From Massilia sp. Root133 (GTDB lineage: Bacteria; Pseudomonadota; Gammaproteobacteria; Burkholderiales; Burkholderiaceae_D): a DNA stretch of 64,000 bases. This document shows positions 36,072 to 45,413 of the stretch, piece by piece. The position numbers and the translations under genes were made by a program. The notes under the pieces are model-generated. The model had not been told where the DNA came from. It saw only the letters and a program-made list of their open reading frames with translations, and ran no database searches. The stretch's first letter is position 1, and every line of letters starts with the position of its first letter. Where the stretch lies: the NCBI RefSeq assembly GCF_001426525.1, contig NZ_LMEW01000003.1:124001-188000 (forward strand), read 5' to 3'.

Positions 36072-38867
36072 ATGAAACGCCTCCTGTCCTGCTTGTTTCT
36101 GTCCCGATTTTCCCTGCTCCTCCTCCTCGCAGGGCCGGCGGCAGCGGCCGAGGTGCCTGAGGTCCGCTACGACAAGACGACGCTCCCCAACGGCCTGGAA
36201 GTGATCCTCGTCGAGGACCACCGCCTGCCCATCGTGGCCGTCAACATCTGGTACCACGTCGGCCCCGCCAACGAGGCGCCAGGGCTCACGGGCTTCGCCC
36301 ACCTGTTCGAGCACATGATGTTCGCCGGGACGCGGCACCTGCCGCGCGGCCTCGCCGACCGCCTGCTGGAAGGCGCCGGCGCCACCGACAGCAACGGCAG
36401 CACCGACTACGACCGCACCAATTACTACGACACGGTGCCGGCTAACCAGCTCGAACTCGCGCTGTGGGTCCACGCCGACCGCATGGGCTACCTGCTCGAC
36501 GTGCTGGACCAGGCGGCGCTGTCGAACCAGCAGGACGTCGTGCGCAACGAGAGGCGCCAGAGCGTCGAGAACCGCCCGTACGGCGTCGTCGAGGAAGCGC
36601 TGAACCACGCGCTGTTCCCGAAGACGCACCCGTATTACGCGGCCGTCATCGGCTCGCACGCCGACATCCAGAACGCGAAGCTGGCCGACGTGCGCGACTT
36701 CTTCAAGCGCTACTATGGCCCGAACAACGCCAGCATCGTCATCGCCGGCGACATCGACAAGGTCAAGACGCGCGCCCTCGTCGCGAAATACTTCGGCAGC
36801 TTCAAAAAGAGCCCGCCGGTCGTGCATCCGAAGGTGGCCACGCCCGCCATCACGCGCGAGCGCCGCATCACGGTACCGGACCGCGTGGAGCTCCCGCGCC
36901 TGTACATGGCGTGGCTCACGCCGCCGGCCTTCCAGCCGGGCGACGCCGAGCTGGCGGTGACGGCGCAGATCCTCGCCGGCGGCAAGTCCAGTCGTCTGTA
37001 TAAAACCCTCGTGTACGAGCGCCAGATCGCGCAGGAAGCGGCGGCCGCGCAGAATTCGAACGCGCTCACCTCGACCTTCATCGTCGACGCGACCGCACGC
37101 CCGGGCCACGAACCGTCCGAGCTGGAGACGGCGATCGATGCGGAACTCAAGGCGCTGCGCGACGCGGGACCGTCCGAACAGGAAGTCGAACGCGCGCGCA
37201 ACACGATCGAGACGGCGATGCTGACGTCGATCGAAAAGCTGGGCGGCACCGGCCTCGCGAACCAGATCAACCAGTACAACCAGTACACGGGCGACCCGGG
37301 CTACCTGCCGAAGGACATCGAGCGCCTGCGCCGCGTCACCGCCGCCGACGTGCGCCGCGTGGCGCAGGCCTACCTGCAGCCGAACGCGCGCGTGATCGTC
37401 GCCGGCGTACCGGGCAAGCCGGACCTCGGTCCAGACGTGCCGGCGCCGCCCCAAGTCTCGAAGGCCGGCAGGACCGACCGCGCCGCCGGCATCAACCACG
37501 ACGAAGCGTGGCGCCGCACGCCGCCGAAGCCGGGCCCGGTGCCGCGCTTCACGCTGCCGCAAGGCGACGCGTTCAAGCTGCCGAACGGGCTGACCGTCAT
37601 CGTCCACCCGAACCCCGCGCTGCCGCTCGTGGCGGCGGAACTGGTCGTGAAAAGCGGCTCCGACGCCAATCCATCCGACCAGCCGGGCCTCGCCGGCTTC
37701 ACGGCGCAGATGCTGGACGAAGGCACGGCCATCCGCAGCGCGCCGCGCATCGCCGACGAGATCGCGCAGCTCGGCGCCTTCCTCGGCAGCGGGAGTACGG
37801 CGGACGCGTCGACCGTGTCGCTGCTGGCGCTGCGCTCCACGTTCCCGCAGGCGCTGGACGTGCTGGCCGACGTCGTGCTGCATCCGGCCTTCCCGACCGC
37901 CGAAGTCGAACGGCAGCGCGCCTCCCGCATTGGCGAACTGACGCAGCAGCGCGACGATCCCGCCCTCGTCGCCGCCGTCGCCGCGGCCGGTGCCCTGTAC
38001 GGCCCGGATCATCCATACGGCTACGGCCAGCTGGGCACGGAACAGGCGATCCGCGCGACGACGCGCGAAGACCTCGTGCGCTTCTGGCGCCGCCACTACC
38101 TGCCGGGCAATGCGGCCCTCGTCGTCTCCGGCGACATCACGGCGGACGAGCTGCGCACGCTGGCGGCGGCCCGCTTCGGCGGCTGGGAACGCGCCGATGC
38201 GGCCGTGACGTCGGTCGGCGATCCATCCGGCACCCGGGCGCGCCTCGTCGTCGTCGACAAGCCGGGCACGCCGCAGACGGCGCTGCGCGTGACGACCATC
38301 GCGGCCGCGCGCAGGACGCCGGACTATCCGGCCATGCAGGTGATGAACGCGGCGCTGGGCGGCCTGTTCTCGAGCCGCATCAACCTCAACCTGCGCGAAG
38401 AAAAGGGCTACAGCTATGGCGTGTTCTCGGCATTCCGCTACGACCGCACGCCGGGCCCATTCACCATCGCGGGCAGCGTGCGCACGGACGTCACGGGGCC
38501 TGCCGTCGCCGAGATCTTCAGGGAAGTGAACGGCATGCGCGACAAGCCGCTGCCGGGCCCCGAACTCGGGGGCGCGCGCGACTCGCAGGTGTATTCGCTG
38601 CCGGGACAGTTCGAAACGAACAGCGGCATCGGGGCGAGCCTGGCCGAGACCTTTGTGTTCGACCTGCCGGCGGATTACTGGCGCACCCTGCCCGACCGCT
38701 ATCGCGCCGTGACGGCGGCGCAGGTGCAGGCGGCGGCGCAGAAATACTTGAAACCCGAGCAGTTGAAAGTCATCGCCGTCGGGGATCGGGCGGCGATTTT
38801 GCCGCAGTTGCAGAAGCTCGGGCTGGGGCAGCCCGAAACGCGCGATACGGACGGCCAGCTTCCGTAA
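36072..38867 (+). CDS. periplasmic M16 family zinc peptidase, two-domain
   Basis: 931 residues with a signal peptide (about 1-26). The first M16 unit has the inverted zinc motif H77-L-F-E80-H81 in GFAHLFEHMMFAGT and the downstream NRPYGVVEEALNHALF glutamate region. The second unit (about 490-920) begins FKLPNGLTVIVHPNPALPLV and lacks the HxxEH motif, as in the inactive half of pitrilysin/insulinase-like peptidases; it contains LNLREEKGYSYGVFSAF. Degrades peptides in the periplasm. Fused, whereas many relatives use two genes. ACGGAG ribosome-binding site. Confidence 0.93.
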   Translation: MKRLLSCLFLSRFSLLLLLAGPAAAAEVPEVRYDKTTLPNGLEVILVEDHRLPIVAVNIWYHVGPANEAPGLTGFAHLFEHMMFAGTRHLPRGLADRLLEGAGATDSNGSTDYDRTNYYDTVPANQLELALWVHADRMGYLLDVLDQAALSNQQDVVRNERRQSVENRPYGVVEEALNHALFPKTHPYYAAVIGSHADIQNAKLADVRDFFKRYYGPNNASIVIAGDIDKVKTRALVAKYFGSFKKSPPVVHPKVATPAITRERRITVPDRVELPRLYMAWLTPPAFQPGDAELAVTAQILAGGKSSRLYKTLVYERQIAQEAAAAQNSNALTSTFIVDATARPGHEPSELETAIDAELKALRDAGPSEQEVERARNTIETAMLTSIEKLGGTGLANQINQYNQYTGDPGYLPKDIERLRRVTAADVRRVAQAYLQPNARVIVAGVPGKPDLGPDVPAPPQVSKAGRTDRAAGINHDEAWRRTPPKPGPVPRFTLPQGDAFKLPNGLTVIVHPNPALPLVAAELVVKSGSDANPSDQPGLAGFTAQMLDEGTAIRSAPRIADEIAQLGAFLGSGSTADASTVSLLALRSTFPQALDVLADVVLHPAFPTAEVERQRASRIGELTQQRDDPALVAAVAAAGALYGPDHPYGYGQLGTEQAIRATTREDLVRFWRRHYLPGNAALVVSGDITADELRTLAAARFGGWERADAAVTSVGDPSGTRARLVVVDKPGTPQTALRVTTIAAARRTPDYPAMQVMNAALGGLFSSRINLNLREEKGYSYGVFSAFRYDRTPGPFTIAGSVRTDVTGPAVAEIFREVNGMRDKPLPGPELGGARDSQVYSLPGQFETNSGIGASLAETFVFDLPADYWRTLPDRYRAVTAAQVQAAAQKYLKPEQLKVIAVGDRAAILPQLQKLGLGQPETRDTDGQLP

Positions 38868-38925
38868 CGCATCGCTTCACCACGCTTGCATACGATATGG
38901 CTTGCGTCCGCCACGTCTATGCGAT

Positions 38926-38953
38926 TAACATGTGAACAGTTCTTCAAACGTTA
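38926..38953. promoter_or_regulatory. probable ArsR/SmtB operator (12-4-12 inverted repeat)
   Basis: Half sites TAACATGTGAAC and CTTCAAACGTTA flank AGTT; the arms match at 9 of 12 positions. The central TGAAC resembles the TGAACA cores of SmtB/CzrA-type zinc operators. It ends three bases before the ArsR start codon, so a bound regulator would block its own translation initiation region and promoter exit. Confidence 0.6.
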
Positions 38954-38956
38954 AGC

Positions 38957-39274
38957 ATGAGCATCCCACCCGACATCGACAACGCGGTCGACGAACTCGC
39001 CGACCTGTTCCACCTGCTGGGCGACCCCACGCGGTTGCGGATCGTGCTCGCCTGCCTGGCGCAGCCGACGGCCGTGGGCGACATCGCCGGCGCGTTGAAC
39101 CTGTCCAGTTCGCTGGTCAGCCACCACCTGCGCCTGTTGCGCGCGGCCCGCATCGTCAAGGCGGAGCGCCAGGGCAAGCAGGTGTTCTATGCGGCCGCCG
39201 ATGCCCACATCAGCGGCCTGCTCTCCAATATGTTCGAACACATCGCCGAACCCACCACCGGACTGGACGCATGA
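38957..39274 (+). CDS. ArsR/SmtB-family metal-sensing repressor
   Basis: 105 residues, winged helix (LGDPTRLRIVLACL, then VGDIAGALNLSSSLVSHHLR as recognition helix, and RQGKQVFYAAAD as wing). The last helix contains D-A-H and M-F-E-H-I-A-E, the alpha-5 zinc site of SmtB/CzrA/ZiaR regulators (D-x-H...H-x-x-E), while the alpha-3 Cys box of arsenic sensors is absent. A zinc, cobalt or nickel sensor is expected. Stop codon overlaps the start of the CDF exporter; operator at 38926-38953. Confidence 0.9.
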   Translation: MSIPPDIDNAVDELADLFHLLGDPTRLRIVLACLAQPTAVGDIAGALNLSSSLVSHHLRLLRAARIVKAERQGKQVFYAAADAHISGLLSNMFEHIAEPTTGLDA

Positions 39275-40272
39275 GTCACCACCATTCCCACGGCCATGGA
39301 CATGGCCATCATCATCACCCGACGCCGGGCGACAACGGTCGCGCGTTCGGCATCGCCATCGGCCTGAACACCGCGTTCGTCGCCATCGAATTCATCTACG
39401 GCTTCATCGCCAACTCGACGGCGCTGATGGCCGATGCCGGCCACAACCTGTCCGACGTGCTGGGGCTGGGCCTCGCCTGGGGCGCCGCGCTGCTGACGAA
39501 GAGCGCGCCCACGCGCCGTTTCACGTACGGCATGCGCGGCACGACCATCCTGGCCGCCCTCGCCAACGCCCTGCTGCTGATGGTGGCCTGCGGCGCCATC
39601 GCGTGGGAAGCCGTGCACCGCTTCGCCCATCCGGAACCGGTGGCCGGCACGACGGTGTCCATCGTCGCCTTCGTCGGCGTGCTGATCAACGGCTTCTCGG
39701 CCTGGCTGTTCGTGGCCGGCAGCAAGGACGACATCAACGTGCGCGGCGCCTACCAGCACATGGCGGCCGATGCCTTGCTGTCGCTGGGCGTCGTCATCTC
39801 CGGCGTCGTGATCATCTACACCGGCTGGTCGTGGCTCGACCCGGTCGTCAGCCTCGTGCTCGTCGTCGTGATCGTCGTGGGCACGTGGTCGCTGCTCAGG
39901 GAGTCGATCCAGATGGTGCTGGCGGGCGTACCGGCCAGCGTCGACGCGACCGGCGTCACGGCCTACCTCGCCGCGCAACCGGGCGTGACCGAAGTGCACG
40001 ACGTGCACATCTGGGCGATGAGCACGACGGAAACGGCCCTCACGGCCCACCTCGTGATGCCGGACGGCTATCCGGGCGACACAGCCATCGACAGCATCGT
40101 GGAACACCTGCGCGAATATTTTTCCATCCACCACTGCACGCTGCAGGTGGAACAAGGAACGACCAAGCACCGCACTTGCAGCCTGCACGATGGACTGGAG
40201 GCGCATGCGCACGATGACCACGACCACAACCACGACCACGACCATCCACACGGTCACTCGCACGCGCATTAA
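39271..40272 (+). CDS. cation diffusion facilitator, His-rich (CzcD/DmeF-like)
   Basis: 333 residues from ATG 39271 (ATGA overlap with arsR). Six transmembrane helices; zinc-site motifs are ALMADAGHNLSDVLG in helix 2 and YQHMAADALLSLG in helix 5. The C-terminal cytoplasmic domain (VTEVHDVHIWAM) binds metal in the dimer. Both termini are histidine-rich: 9 of the first 16 residues, and the last 25 alternate H and D. Exports Zn, Co or similar cations in exchange for protons; adjacent ArsR points to metal-induced expression. Confidence 0.93.
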   Translation: MSHHHSHGHGHGHHHHPTPGDNGRAFGIAIGLNTAFVAIEFIYGFIANSTALMADAGHNLSDVLGLGLAWGAALLTKSAPTRRFTYGMRGTTILAALANALLLMVACGAIAWEAVHRFAHPEPVAGTTVSIVAFVGVLINGFSAWLFVAGSKDDINVRGAYQHMAADALLSLGVVISGVVIIYTGWSWLDPVVSLVLVVVIVVGTWSLLRESIQMVLAGVPASVDATGVTAYLAAQPGVTEVHDVHIWAMSTTETALTAHLVMPDGYPGDTAIDSIVEHLREYFSIHHCTLQVEQGTTKHRTCSLHDGLEAHAHDDHDHNHDHDHPHGHSHAH

Positions 40273-40298
40273 AAAAGGCCCGCATGCAAGCGGGCCTT
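40271..40298 (-). terminator. terminator for cysK
   Basis: GGCCCGC, six-base loop, GCGGGCC; on the minus strand it is followed by a run of six T. Lies 20 bases past the cysK stop and touches the convergent CDF stop. Confidence 0.8.
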
Positions 40299-40317
40299 GT
40301 CGTCGAGGGAAGCCTGA

Positions 40318-41250
40318 TCAGCCGGCCAGGTCCGCGTACAACGCCGTACTGAGATAGCGCTCGCCGAACGACGGAATGATCGTCACGATCAGCTTGCCCG
40401 CATTTTCCGGCCGTTTGGCGACCTGGATCGCGGCCCACAGGGCAGCGCCGGACGAGATGCCGACCAGCAGCCCCTCCTCGCGCGCGGCCGCACGAGCCGT
40501 CTCGAAAGCATCCTCGTTCTTGACGGTGATGACTTCGTCGTAGGCTTTCGTGTTCAGCACGTCCGGAATGAAGCCGGCGCCGATGCCCTGGATCGGGTGC
40601 GGGCCCTTCGTGCCCTTCGACAGGATCGGCGACGCTTCCGGTTCCACGGCGATGGCCTGGAACGACGGCTTCCTCGCCTTGATCACTTCGGCCACGCCCG
40701 TGATCGTGCCGCCCGTGCCGATGCCGGCCACGAGGATGTCGACCTTGCCGTCGGTATCGCGCCAGATTTCCTCGGCCGTCGTGCGGCGGTGGACTTCCGG
40801 GTTGGCGGGGTTGTTGAACTGCTGCGGCATGAAGCAGTTCGGGTCGGCCGCGACGATTTCCTCGGCGCGGCGGATGGCGCCCAGCATGCCTTCCGGCCCC
40901 GGCGTGAGCACCAGTTCGGCGCCGTACGCGCGCAGCAGCATGCGCCGTTCGTTGCTCATCGTTTCCGGCATGACGAGGCGGCAGCGGTAGCCGCGCGCCG
41001 CGCACACCATTGCCAGCGCGATGCCCGTGTTGCCGCTGGTGGGCTCGACGATGATGGTGTTCGGGCCGATCTTGCCGGCCTGCTCGGCCGCTTCGATCAT
41101 GGCCCAGCCGATCCGGTCCTTGACGCTGTGGGCCGGATTGTAGAACTCGAGCTTGGCGGTGAGGTCAGCGCCGGCGCCCTGCGCCAGGCGGCGGATCCGC
41201 ACCAAGGGGGTATTGCCGATCAGTTCCGTCACGTCGTTCGCGATGCGCAT
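40318..41250 (-). CDS. cysK: cysteine synthase (O-acetylserine sulfhydrylase)
   Basis: 310 residues, PLP fold type II. The PLP lysine is in [13 protein letters not shown]; the substrate loop is [11 protein letters not shown]; the phosphate-binding loop is [10 protein letters not shown], and [10 protein letters not shown] closes the site. Makes cysteine from O-acetylserine and sulfide. Strong AGGAGG ribosome-binding site seven bases before ATG. The C-terminus lacks the CysM-type signature, so CysK is preferred. Monocistronic with its own terminator; a structured repeat lies upstream. Confidence 0.92.
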   Translation of the reverse strand: MRIANDVTELIGNTPLVRIRRLAQGAGADLTAKLEFYNPAHSVKDRIGWAMIEAAEQAGKIGPNTIIVEPTSGNTGIALAMVCAARGYRCRLVMPETMSNERRMLLRAYGAELVLTPGPEGMLGAIRRAEEIVAADPNCFMPQQFNNPANPEVHRRTTAEEIWRDTDGKVDILVAGIGTGGTITGVAEVIKARKPSFQAIAVEPEASPILSKGTKGPHPIQGIGAGFIPDVLNTKAYDEVITVKNEDAFETARAAAREEGLLVGISSGAALWAAIQVAKRPENAGKLIVTIIPSFGERYLSTALYADLAG

Positions 41251-41289
41251 GCAGTCCTCCTGGTTGATGAGTTTTGACTTAAGAAAACA

Positions 41290-41395
41290 TCGAAAAACCT
41301 ACTGCGCGTTGCACTGTCGGTCTTCGATGCTCGCTGTACTAGCGTACAGCTGCGCTTCTCAACCGACATTGCTGCCGCTCGTGACGGTTTTTCGA
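41290..41395. repeat. 106-bp nested inverted-repeat element
   Basis: Three nested pairs: outer TCGAAAAACC (41290-41299) with GGTTTTTCGA (41386-41395); middle TGTCGGT (41315-41321) with ACCGACA (41362-41368); inner GCTGTAC (41333-41339) with GTACAGC (41344-41350) around TAGC. The whole would fold into one long stem with bulges. It lies between the FKBP stop and the cysK start on the same strand, so it may be transcribed. Looks like a dispersed palindromic element of this bacterial group (inference). Confidence 0.65.
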
Positions 41396-41402
41396 GGTTC
41401 CC

Positions 41403-41945
41403 TTATTTGACCTTCAGGAGTTCCACGTCGAAGATCAGGTCGGAATCCGGCGGAATCGAACCGCCGCCGGCGCCGCGCTTGCCGTACGCGAGTTCGCTCG
41501 GGATGATCAGCGTGCGCTTGCCGCCCACCTTCATGCCCTGCACGCCCTGCTCCCAGCCCTTGATGACCTGGCGCGCACCGAGCTGGAACTCGAGCGGTTC
41601 GCGGCCCGCGTCCAGCGACGAGTCGAATTTGCGGCCGCGTTGCTTGGCGGCCAGCGGCTTGTAGAACCAGCCCGTGTAGTTGACGACGACCGTGCTGCCG
41701 ACGCTGGCTTCGGCACCCTTGCCGATCACGTGGTCGATGACCTGCACCTTCGGCCCTTGCTGTTCCTGGCCAGCGGGCGTCGGGTCGACGGGATTGTTCG
41801 GGTTACCGGGATGGGCCGCGTTGGCGGTGGCCTGGGCCGGGTCCTTGGGACCTTGCAGGCCGTCGCCGGCCTGCTGGGATGCGTCCTGCGCGTTGGCGGC
41901 GACGGCCGCCAGCAGCAGGCTGGCTACGGCAATACGACGGATCAT
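41403..41945 (-). CDS. exported FKBP-type peptidyl-prolyl isomerase
   Basis: 180 residues from ATG 41943-41945 (MIRRIAVASLLLAAVAANAQ, signal peptide; AGAGG six bases upstream). A GTG five codons further up is less likely. A Pro/Asn/Gln-rich linker (about 25-65) precedes one FKBP domain (about 75-180) with GSTVVVNYTGWFY, FDSSLDAGREPLEFQLG, VIKGWEQGVQGMKVGGKRTL and IPPDSDLIFDVELL. Catalyses proline isomerisation in the periplasm. All core pocket residues are present. Confidence 0.92.
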   Translation of the reverse strand: MIRRIAVASLLLAAVAANAQDASQQAGDGLQGPKDPAQATANAAHPGNPNNPVDPTPAGQEQQGPKVQVIDHVIGKGAEASVGSTVVVNYTGWFYKPLAAKQRGRKFDSSLDAGREPLEFQLGARQVIKGWEQGVQGMKVGGKRTLIIPSELAYGKRGAGGGSIPPDSDLIFDVELLKVK

Positions 41946-41980
41946 GGAGCCTCTTTTCACGAATCAGTAAAAAACTGATC

Positions 41981-42862
41981 CTATGATAACAAGGCCTCTT
42001 CCACTTGGACAGCGTCGACGGATTCGGTTACATGTACCGGCACGGCATTCGCCTCCTCCGCCATCTTGCGCAGCATGTGGCCGGCCGCGACCATGCCGAA
42101 CGTCGCGGTGACGACCATGCTCGAGCCGAAGCCGGCGCAGTTCAGGCCCGTGATGCTGTTCGCGTCGACTTCGCAGGCGTCGCCGGACTGCGGGTAGCGC
42201 AGCGGTTCCATCGAGAACACGGCGTCGATGTGGTACTTGTTCTTTTCGCCGCGCGCGAAGCCGTAGCGGGCACGCAGGATCTTGCGCACTTTTTTCAGCA
42301 GCGGCTCCTGCTCGGTACGGGCGAGGTCGCGCACTTCGATCCTGGTCGGATCCAGCTGGCCGCCGGCGCCGCCGATGACGATCAGCGGGATCGCATGCTG
42401 GCTGCAGTAGGCGATCAGCGCGGCCTTGGCCTGGACGCTGTCGATCGCGTCGACGACGTAGTCGAATCGGGCCGCGCCGGGCTTGTTCGTCCCGATCATC
42501 TGCGGGATGTTGTCCGGATCGATGAAGTCTTCGACGAGCTCGACTTCGCAGTACGGATTGATGAGCGCAATGCGCTGTTTCAGCGCCTCGATCTTGGGCA
42601 TGCCGACCGTGGTCGACAGGGCCTGGATCTGCCGGTTGATGTTGGATTCGGCCACGTTGTCGAGGTCGATGAGCGTGAGCCGGCCGACGGCGCTGCGGGC
42701 CAGCGCCTCGACGATCCAGGAGCCGACGCCGCCGACGCCGACCACGCAAACGTGCGCCGCACGGAACCGTTCCAGTGCACGCTCGCCGTAGAGGCGGGCA
42801 ATGCCGCCGAAGCGCCGCTCGAAGTCGACGTCATCGAAGAGGGAGGTGGAAATCGTAGTCAT
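41981..42862 (-). CDS. tcdA: tRNA threonylcarbamoyladenosine dehydratase
   Basis: 293 residues, E1-like (ThiF/MoeB) fold. The ATP-binding loop is VVGVGGVGSWIVEALARS; further marks are IDLDNVAESNINRQIQAL, YVVDAIDSVQAKAALI and IVIGGAGGQLDPT. TcdA/CsdL dehydrates t6A37 to the cyclic form ct6A on tRNAs reading ANN codons. The C-terminus (GFGSSMVVTATFGMVAAGHM) is typical of TcdA and not of MoeB or ThiF. A Sua5 protein needed for t6A itself is encoded at 51.9 kb. Confidence 0.93.
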   Translation of the reverse strand: MTTISTSLFDDVDFERRFGGIARLYGERALERFRAAHVCVVGVGGVGSWIVEALARSAVGRLTLIDLDNVAESNINRQIQALSTTVGMPKIEALKQRIALINPYCEVELVEDFIDPDNIPQMIGTNKPGAARFDYVVDAIDSVQAKAALIAYCSQHAIPLIVIGGAGGQLDPTRIEVRDLARTEQEPLLKKVRKILRARYGFARGEKNKYHIDAVFSMEPLRYPQSGDACEVDANSITGLNCAGFGSSMVVTATFGMVAAGHMLRKMAEEANAVPVHVTESVDAVQVEEALLS

Positions 42863-42961
42863 GATCCCTTCATTTTACCGGACGGAATGGCGCTCATTGC
42901 TCTAAAATAACTTTCAGTCAATCAAAAAATTTCCGCATTCTGCACGTCCACAACAGCGATC

Positions 42962-44158
42962 ATGAACAACCTTCTAGCCGACCCCGCTCCCGATTTCGAC
43001 CAACCCGTCGCCGTCCTCAAACATTGCCACGGCCGCATCCGCAAACAGCTTGCGACCATCGAAAAACTGCTCGCCCACCTGCCCGAACACGGCGCCGACG
43101 AGCAGGCACGCCAGGCGGCAACGGCCGTACTGAAATACTTCGACAAGGCCGCCCACCTGCACCACGAAGACGAAGAGCAGGACCTGCTGCCGATGCTGCT
43201 CGCCGTCGCCAAGGGCGAGGATGCGGCCACGCTGCAGGCGCTCGTGCCCGTGATCCTGCAGGAACACAAGGACATGGATGCGATGTGGCAAGACCTGCAC
43301 GAGCAACTGACGGGCATCGCGGACGGCAGCGGCACGCAGCTGTCGGCGTCGATCGTGCGGCGCTTCGTGCAGGGCTATCACGGCCATATGGAACGCGAAG
43401 AAGGCATCGTCGCGCCGATGGCGCTGCGCCTCTTTGGTCCGGATCAGATGGCGCGCCTGGGCGGCGCGATGCGCCAGCGCCGCGGCCTCGAACAGGCGGT
43501 GGCCCCGGCACCTTCCATCGGCGAAAAAGTCGCCGACCTGCGCAAGGATTACGGCCAGGCCCGCCTGGACGAAAGCGACGTCGCCGACGACCCGATGGAC
43601 CAGTTCACGCGCTGGTTCGAGGAAGCGCTGAAGGCCGAAGTGAACGAACCGAACGCGATGAGCGTGGCCACCGTGGGCGAGGACGGGCGGCCGACGTCGC
43701 GCATTGTTCTCGTCAAGCAATTCGATGCGCGCGGCTTCACCTGGTACACGAATTACGACAGCCAGAAAGGCAAGCAGTTGGCAAGCAAGCCTTTTGCAGC
43801 TCTGCTATTCTTCTGGAGTGAACTTGAACGGCAGGTGCGGATCGAAGGCAGGGTTGAGCGCACGAGTGCCGAGGAAAGCGATAAGTATTTCAACAGCCGA
43901 CCATTGAAAAGCCGGCTGTCGGCGATCGCGTCCGAACAAAGCGAGCCGATCGCAAACCGTGCCGCCCTCGAAGAACACTACGAGGAAGTGGCGCGTCAAT
44001 ATGGCGAAGCACCGCCACGGCCACAACACTGGGGCGGTTTTCGCCTGGTGCCGGAACGGATCGAGTTCTGGCAGGGGCGGCGTTCACGCTTCCACGACCG
44101 CATCGTCTATATGCGGCAGGAAGATGGCAGCTGGACGCGGCAACGTTTGCAACCCTGA
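42962..44158 (+). CDS. pdxH: hemerythrin (HHE) domain-pyridoxamine 5'-phosphate oxidase fusion
   Basis: 398 residues in one uninterrupted frame. Residues 15-160 are an HHE hemerythrin-like domain with likely di-iron ligands H21/H23, H65-x-H67-H68-E69, H102 and H140-x-H142-x-E144. Residues 188-398 are a complete Pdx[17 protein letters not shown], then [20 protein letters not shown] and [19 protein letters not shown] (FMN binding), and the end [17 protein letters not shown] and RLHD-type RFHDRI. PdxH oxidises PNP/PMP to PLP with O2. The linker (about 161-187) is clean, with no internal ribosome-binding site seen. The usual PdxH is about 210 residues without HHE. The added domain might sense or supply O2 or iron; this is speculation. 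Confidence 0.9.
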   Translation: MNNLLADPAPDFDQPVAVLKHCHGRIRKQLATIEKLLAHLPEHGADEQARQAATAVLKYFDKAAHLHHEDEEQDLLPMLLAVAKGEDAATLQALVPVILQEHKDMDAMWQDLHEQLTGIADGSGTQLSASIVRRFVQGYHGHMEREEGIVAPMALRLFGPDQMARLGGAMRQRRGLEQAVAPAPSIGEKVADLRKDYGQARLDESDVADDPMDQFTRWFEEALKAEVNEPNAMSVATVGEDGRPTSRIVLVKQFDARGFTWYTNYDSQKGKQLASKPFAALLFFWSELERQVRIEGRVERTSAEESDKYFNSRPLKSRLSAIASEQSEPIANRAALEEHYEEVARQYGEAPPRPQHWGGFRLVPERIEFWQGRRSRFHDRIVYMRQEDGSWTRQRLQP

Positions 44159-44196
44159 CCCGGTGCATCCGGTTCAGGATCAGCCGGAGAAGACGC

Positions 44197-45411
44197 GTGT
44201 TCGATCAAATGAAGCTTTCCGCCTGGACCTCAGGCATACGCAGTAAATTCAACCTGCCCCTGCGCGTGGAATTATGGAATGGCGCGCAGGTGGACTTGTC
44301 CCCTGAGCAGCCACGCGTGAAAATCCGCGTCCCGAACCCGGGCGGCCTGCGCTACCTCCTCGCGCCGTCGCTGGGCAACCTCGGGGAAGCCTATGTCGAA
44401 GGCGCGCTCGAGATCGAAGGACGCGCGGCCGACATGATCCAGGTGGGTTCCGCCCTCGCGGAAACGACGGGCAAGCCGGCGCGCGCGAGCCGCGTCGCCA
44501 GCGCCGCCCTGCGCCTCGTCTCGCCGCACACGCGCGAGAAGGATGCCGAGGCAATCCGCTACCACTACGACGTCTCCAACGAGTTCTACAGCCTGTTCCT
44601 CGACCCGGCCATGGTCTATTCCTGCGCCTATTTCGAGAACGGCGACGAGGACCTGGCCACCGCCCAGCAAAAGAAGATCGACCACATCCTCACCAAGATC
44701 GGCGTGCAGCCGGGCCAGACGCTGCTCGACATCGGCTGCGGCTGGGGCGCGCTCGTGATCCGCGCGGCCAGCAGGTTCGGGGCGCGCTGCGTCGGCGTCA
44801 CGCTCTCCGAACGCCAGTACGAGCTGGCGCGCGAGCGCGTGGCGCAGGCCGGATTGCAGGACCGTGTCGAGATCCGCTTGCAGGACTACCGCGACGTCGC
44901 GGGCAGTTTTGACCGCATCACGAGCGTCGGCATGTTCGAGCACGTGGGCGTGGACAATTTACCGGAATACTTCCGCCGCATCGGCAAGCTGCTGGCGCCG
45001 GGTGGCGTCGTGATGAACCACGGCATCACCACGACCGATGTCGAGCAGCGCAACAGCCCGCACGGCAGTGGCGAGTTCATCGACAAATACGTGTTCCCGC
45101 ACGGCGAGCTGGCGCATCTGTCCACCGTCATCCGCACGATGCAGGAAGGCGGACTCGAAGTCCGCGACGTGGAAAACCTGCGCCGCCACTATGCCCGCAC
45201 GTGTGCGCTGTGGACCGAGAATTTCGAGAACAATGCCGACCGCATCCGGGCGACGTGCGATCCGAAGACGTTCCGCATCTGGCACGTCTACCTGGCCGGC
45301 TGCGCGTACGGCTTCGCACACGACTGGATCAGCCTGTACCAGATCGTGTGCGGCAAGGCGGGCGAGGAACCGGACCTGATTCCGTGGTCGCGGCGGTACA
45401 TGTATCGTTAG
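44197..45411 (+). CDS. cfa: cyclopropane-fatty-acyl-phospholipid synthase
   Basis: 404 residues; starts GTG 44197 after a GGAG nine bases upstream (ATG 44209 is the alternative). Adds methylene from SAM across phospholipid double bonds. Motifs: IRYHYDVSNEFYSLFLDPAM near the active site, LLDIGCGWGALVIRAASRFG (SAM loop), VGVTLSERQYELARERV, YRDVAGSFDRITSVGMFEHV, and a carboxy end WHVYLAGCAYGFAHDWIS. Length normal for Cfa. Same strand and 38 bp behind pdxH; cotranscription is possible. Confidence 0.94.
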   Translation: MFDQMKLSAWTSGIRSKFNLPLRVELWNGAQVDLSPEQPRVKIRVPNPGGLRYLLAPSLGNLGEAYVEGALEIEGRAADMIQVGSALAETTGKPARASRVASAALRLVSPHTREKDAEAIRYHYDVSNEFYSLFLDPAMVYSCAYFENGDEDLATAQQKKIDHILTKIGVQPGQTLLDIGCGWGALVIRAASRFGARCVGVTLSERQYELARERVAQAGLQDRVEIRLQDYRDVAGSFDRITSVGMFEHVGVDNLPEYFRRIGKLLAPGGVVMNHGITTTDVEQRNSPHGSGEFIDKYVFPHGELAHLSTVIRTMQEGGLEVRDVENLRRHYARTCALWTENFENNADRIRATCDPKTFRIWHVYLAGCAYGFAHDWISLYQIVCGKAGEEPDLIPWSRRYMYR

Positions 45412-45413
45412 CG

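Noticed and set aside
39271..40272. His-rich ends of the CDF protein as a sequencing artefact
   Set aside because: Both ends stay in frame and His-rich termini are common in CDF exporters of this group.
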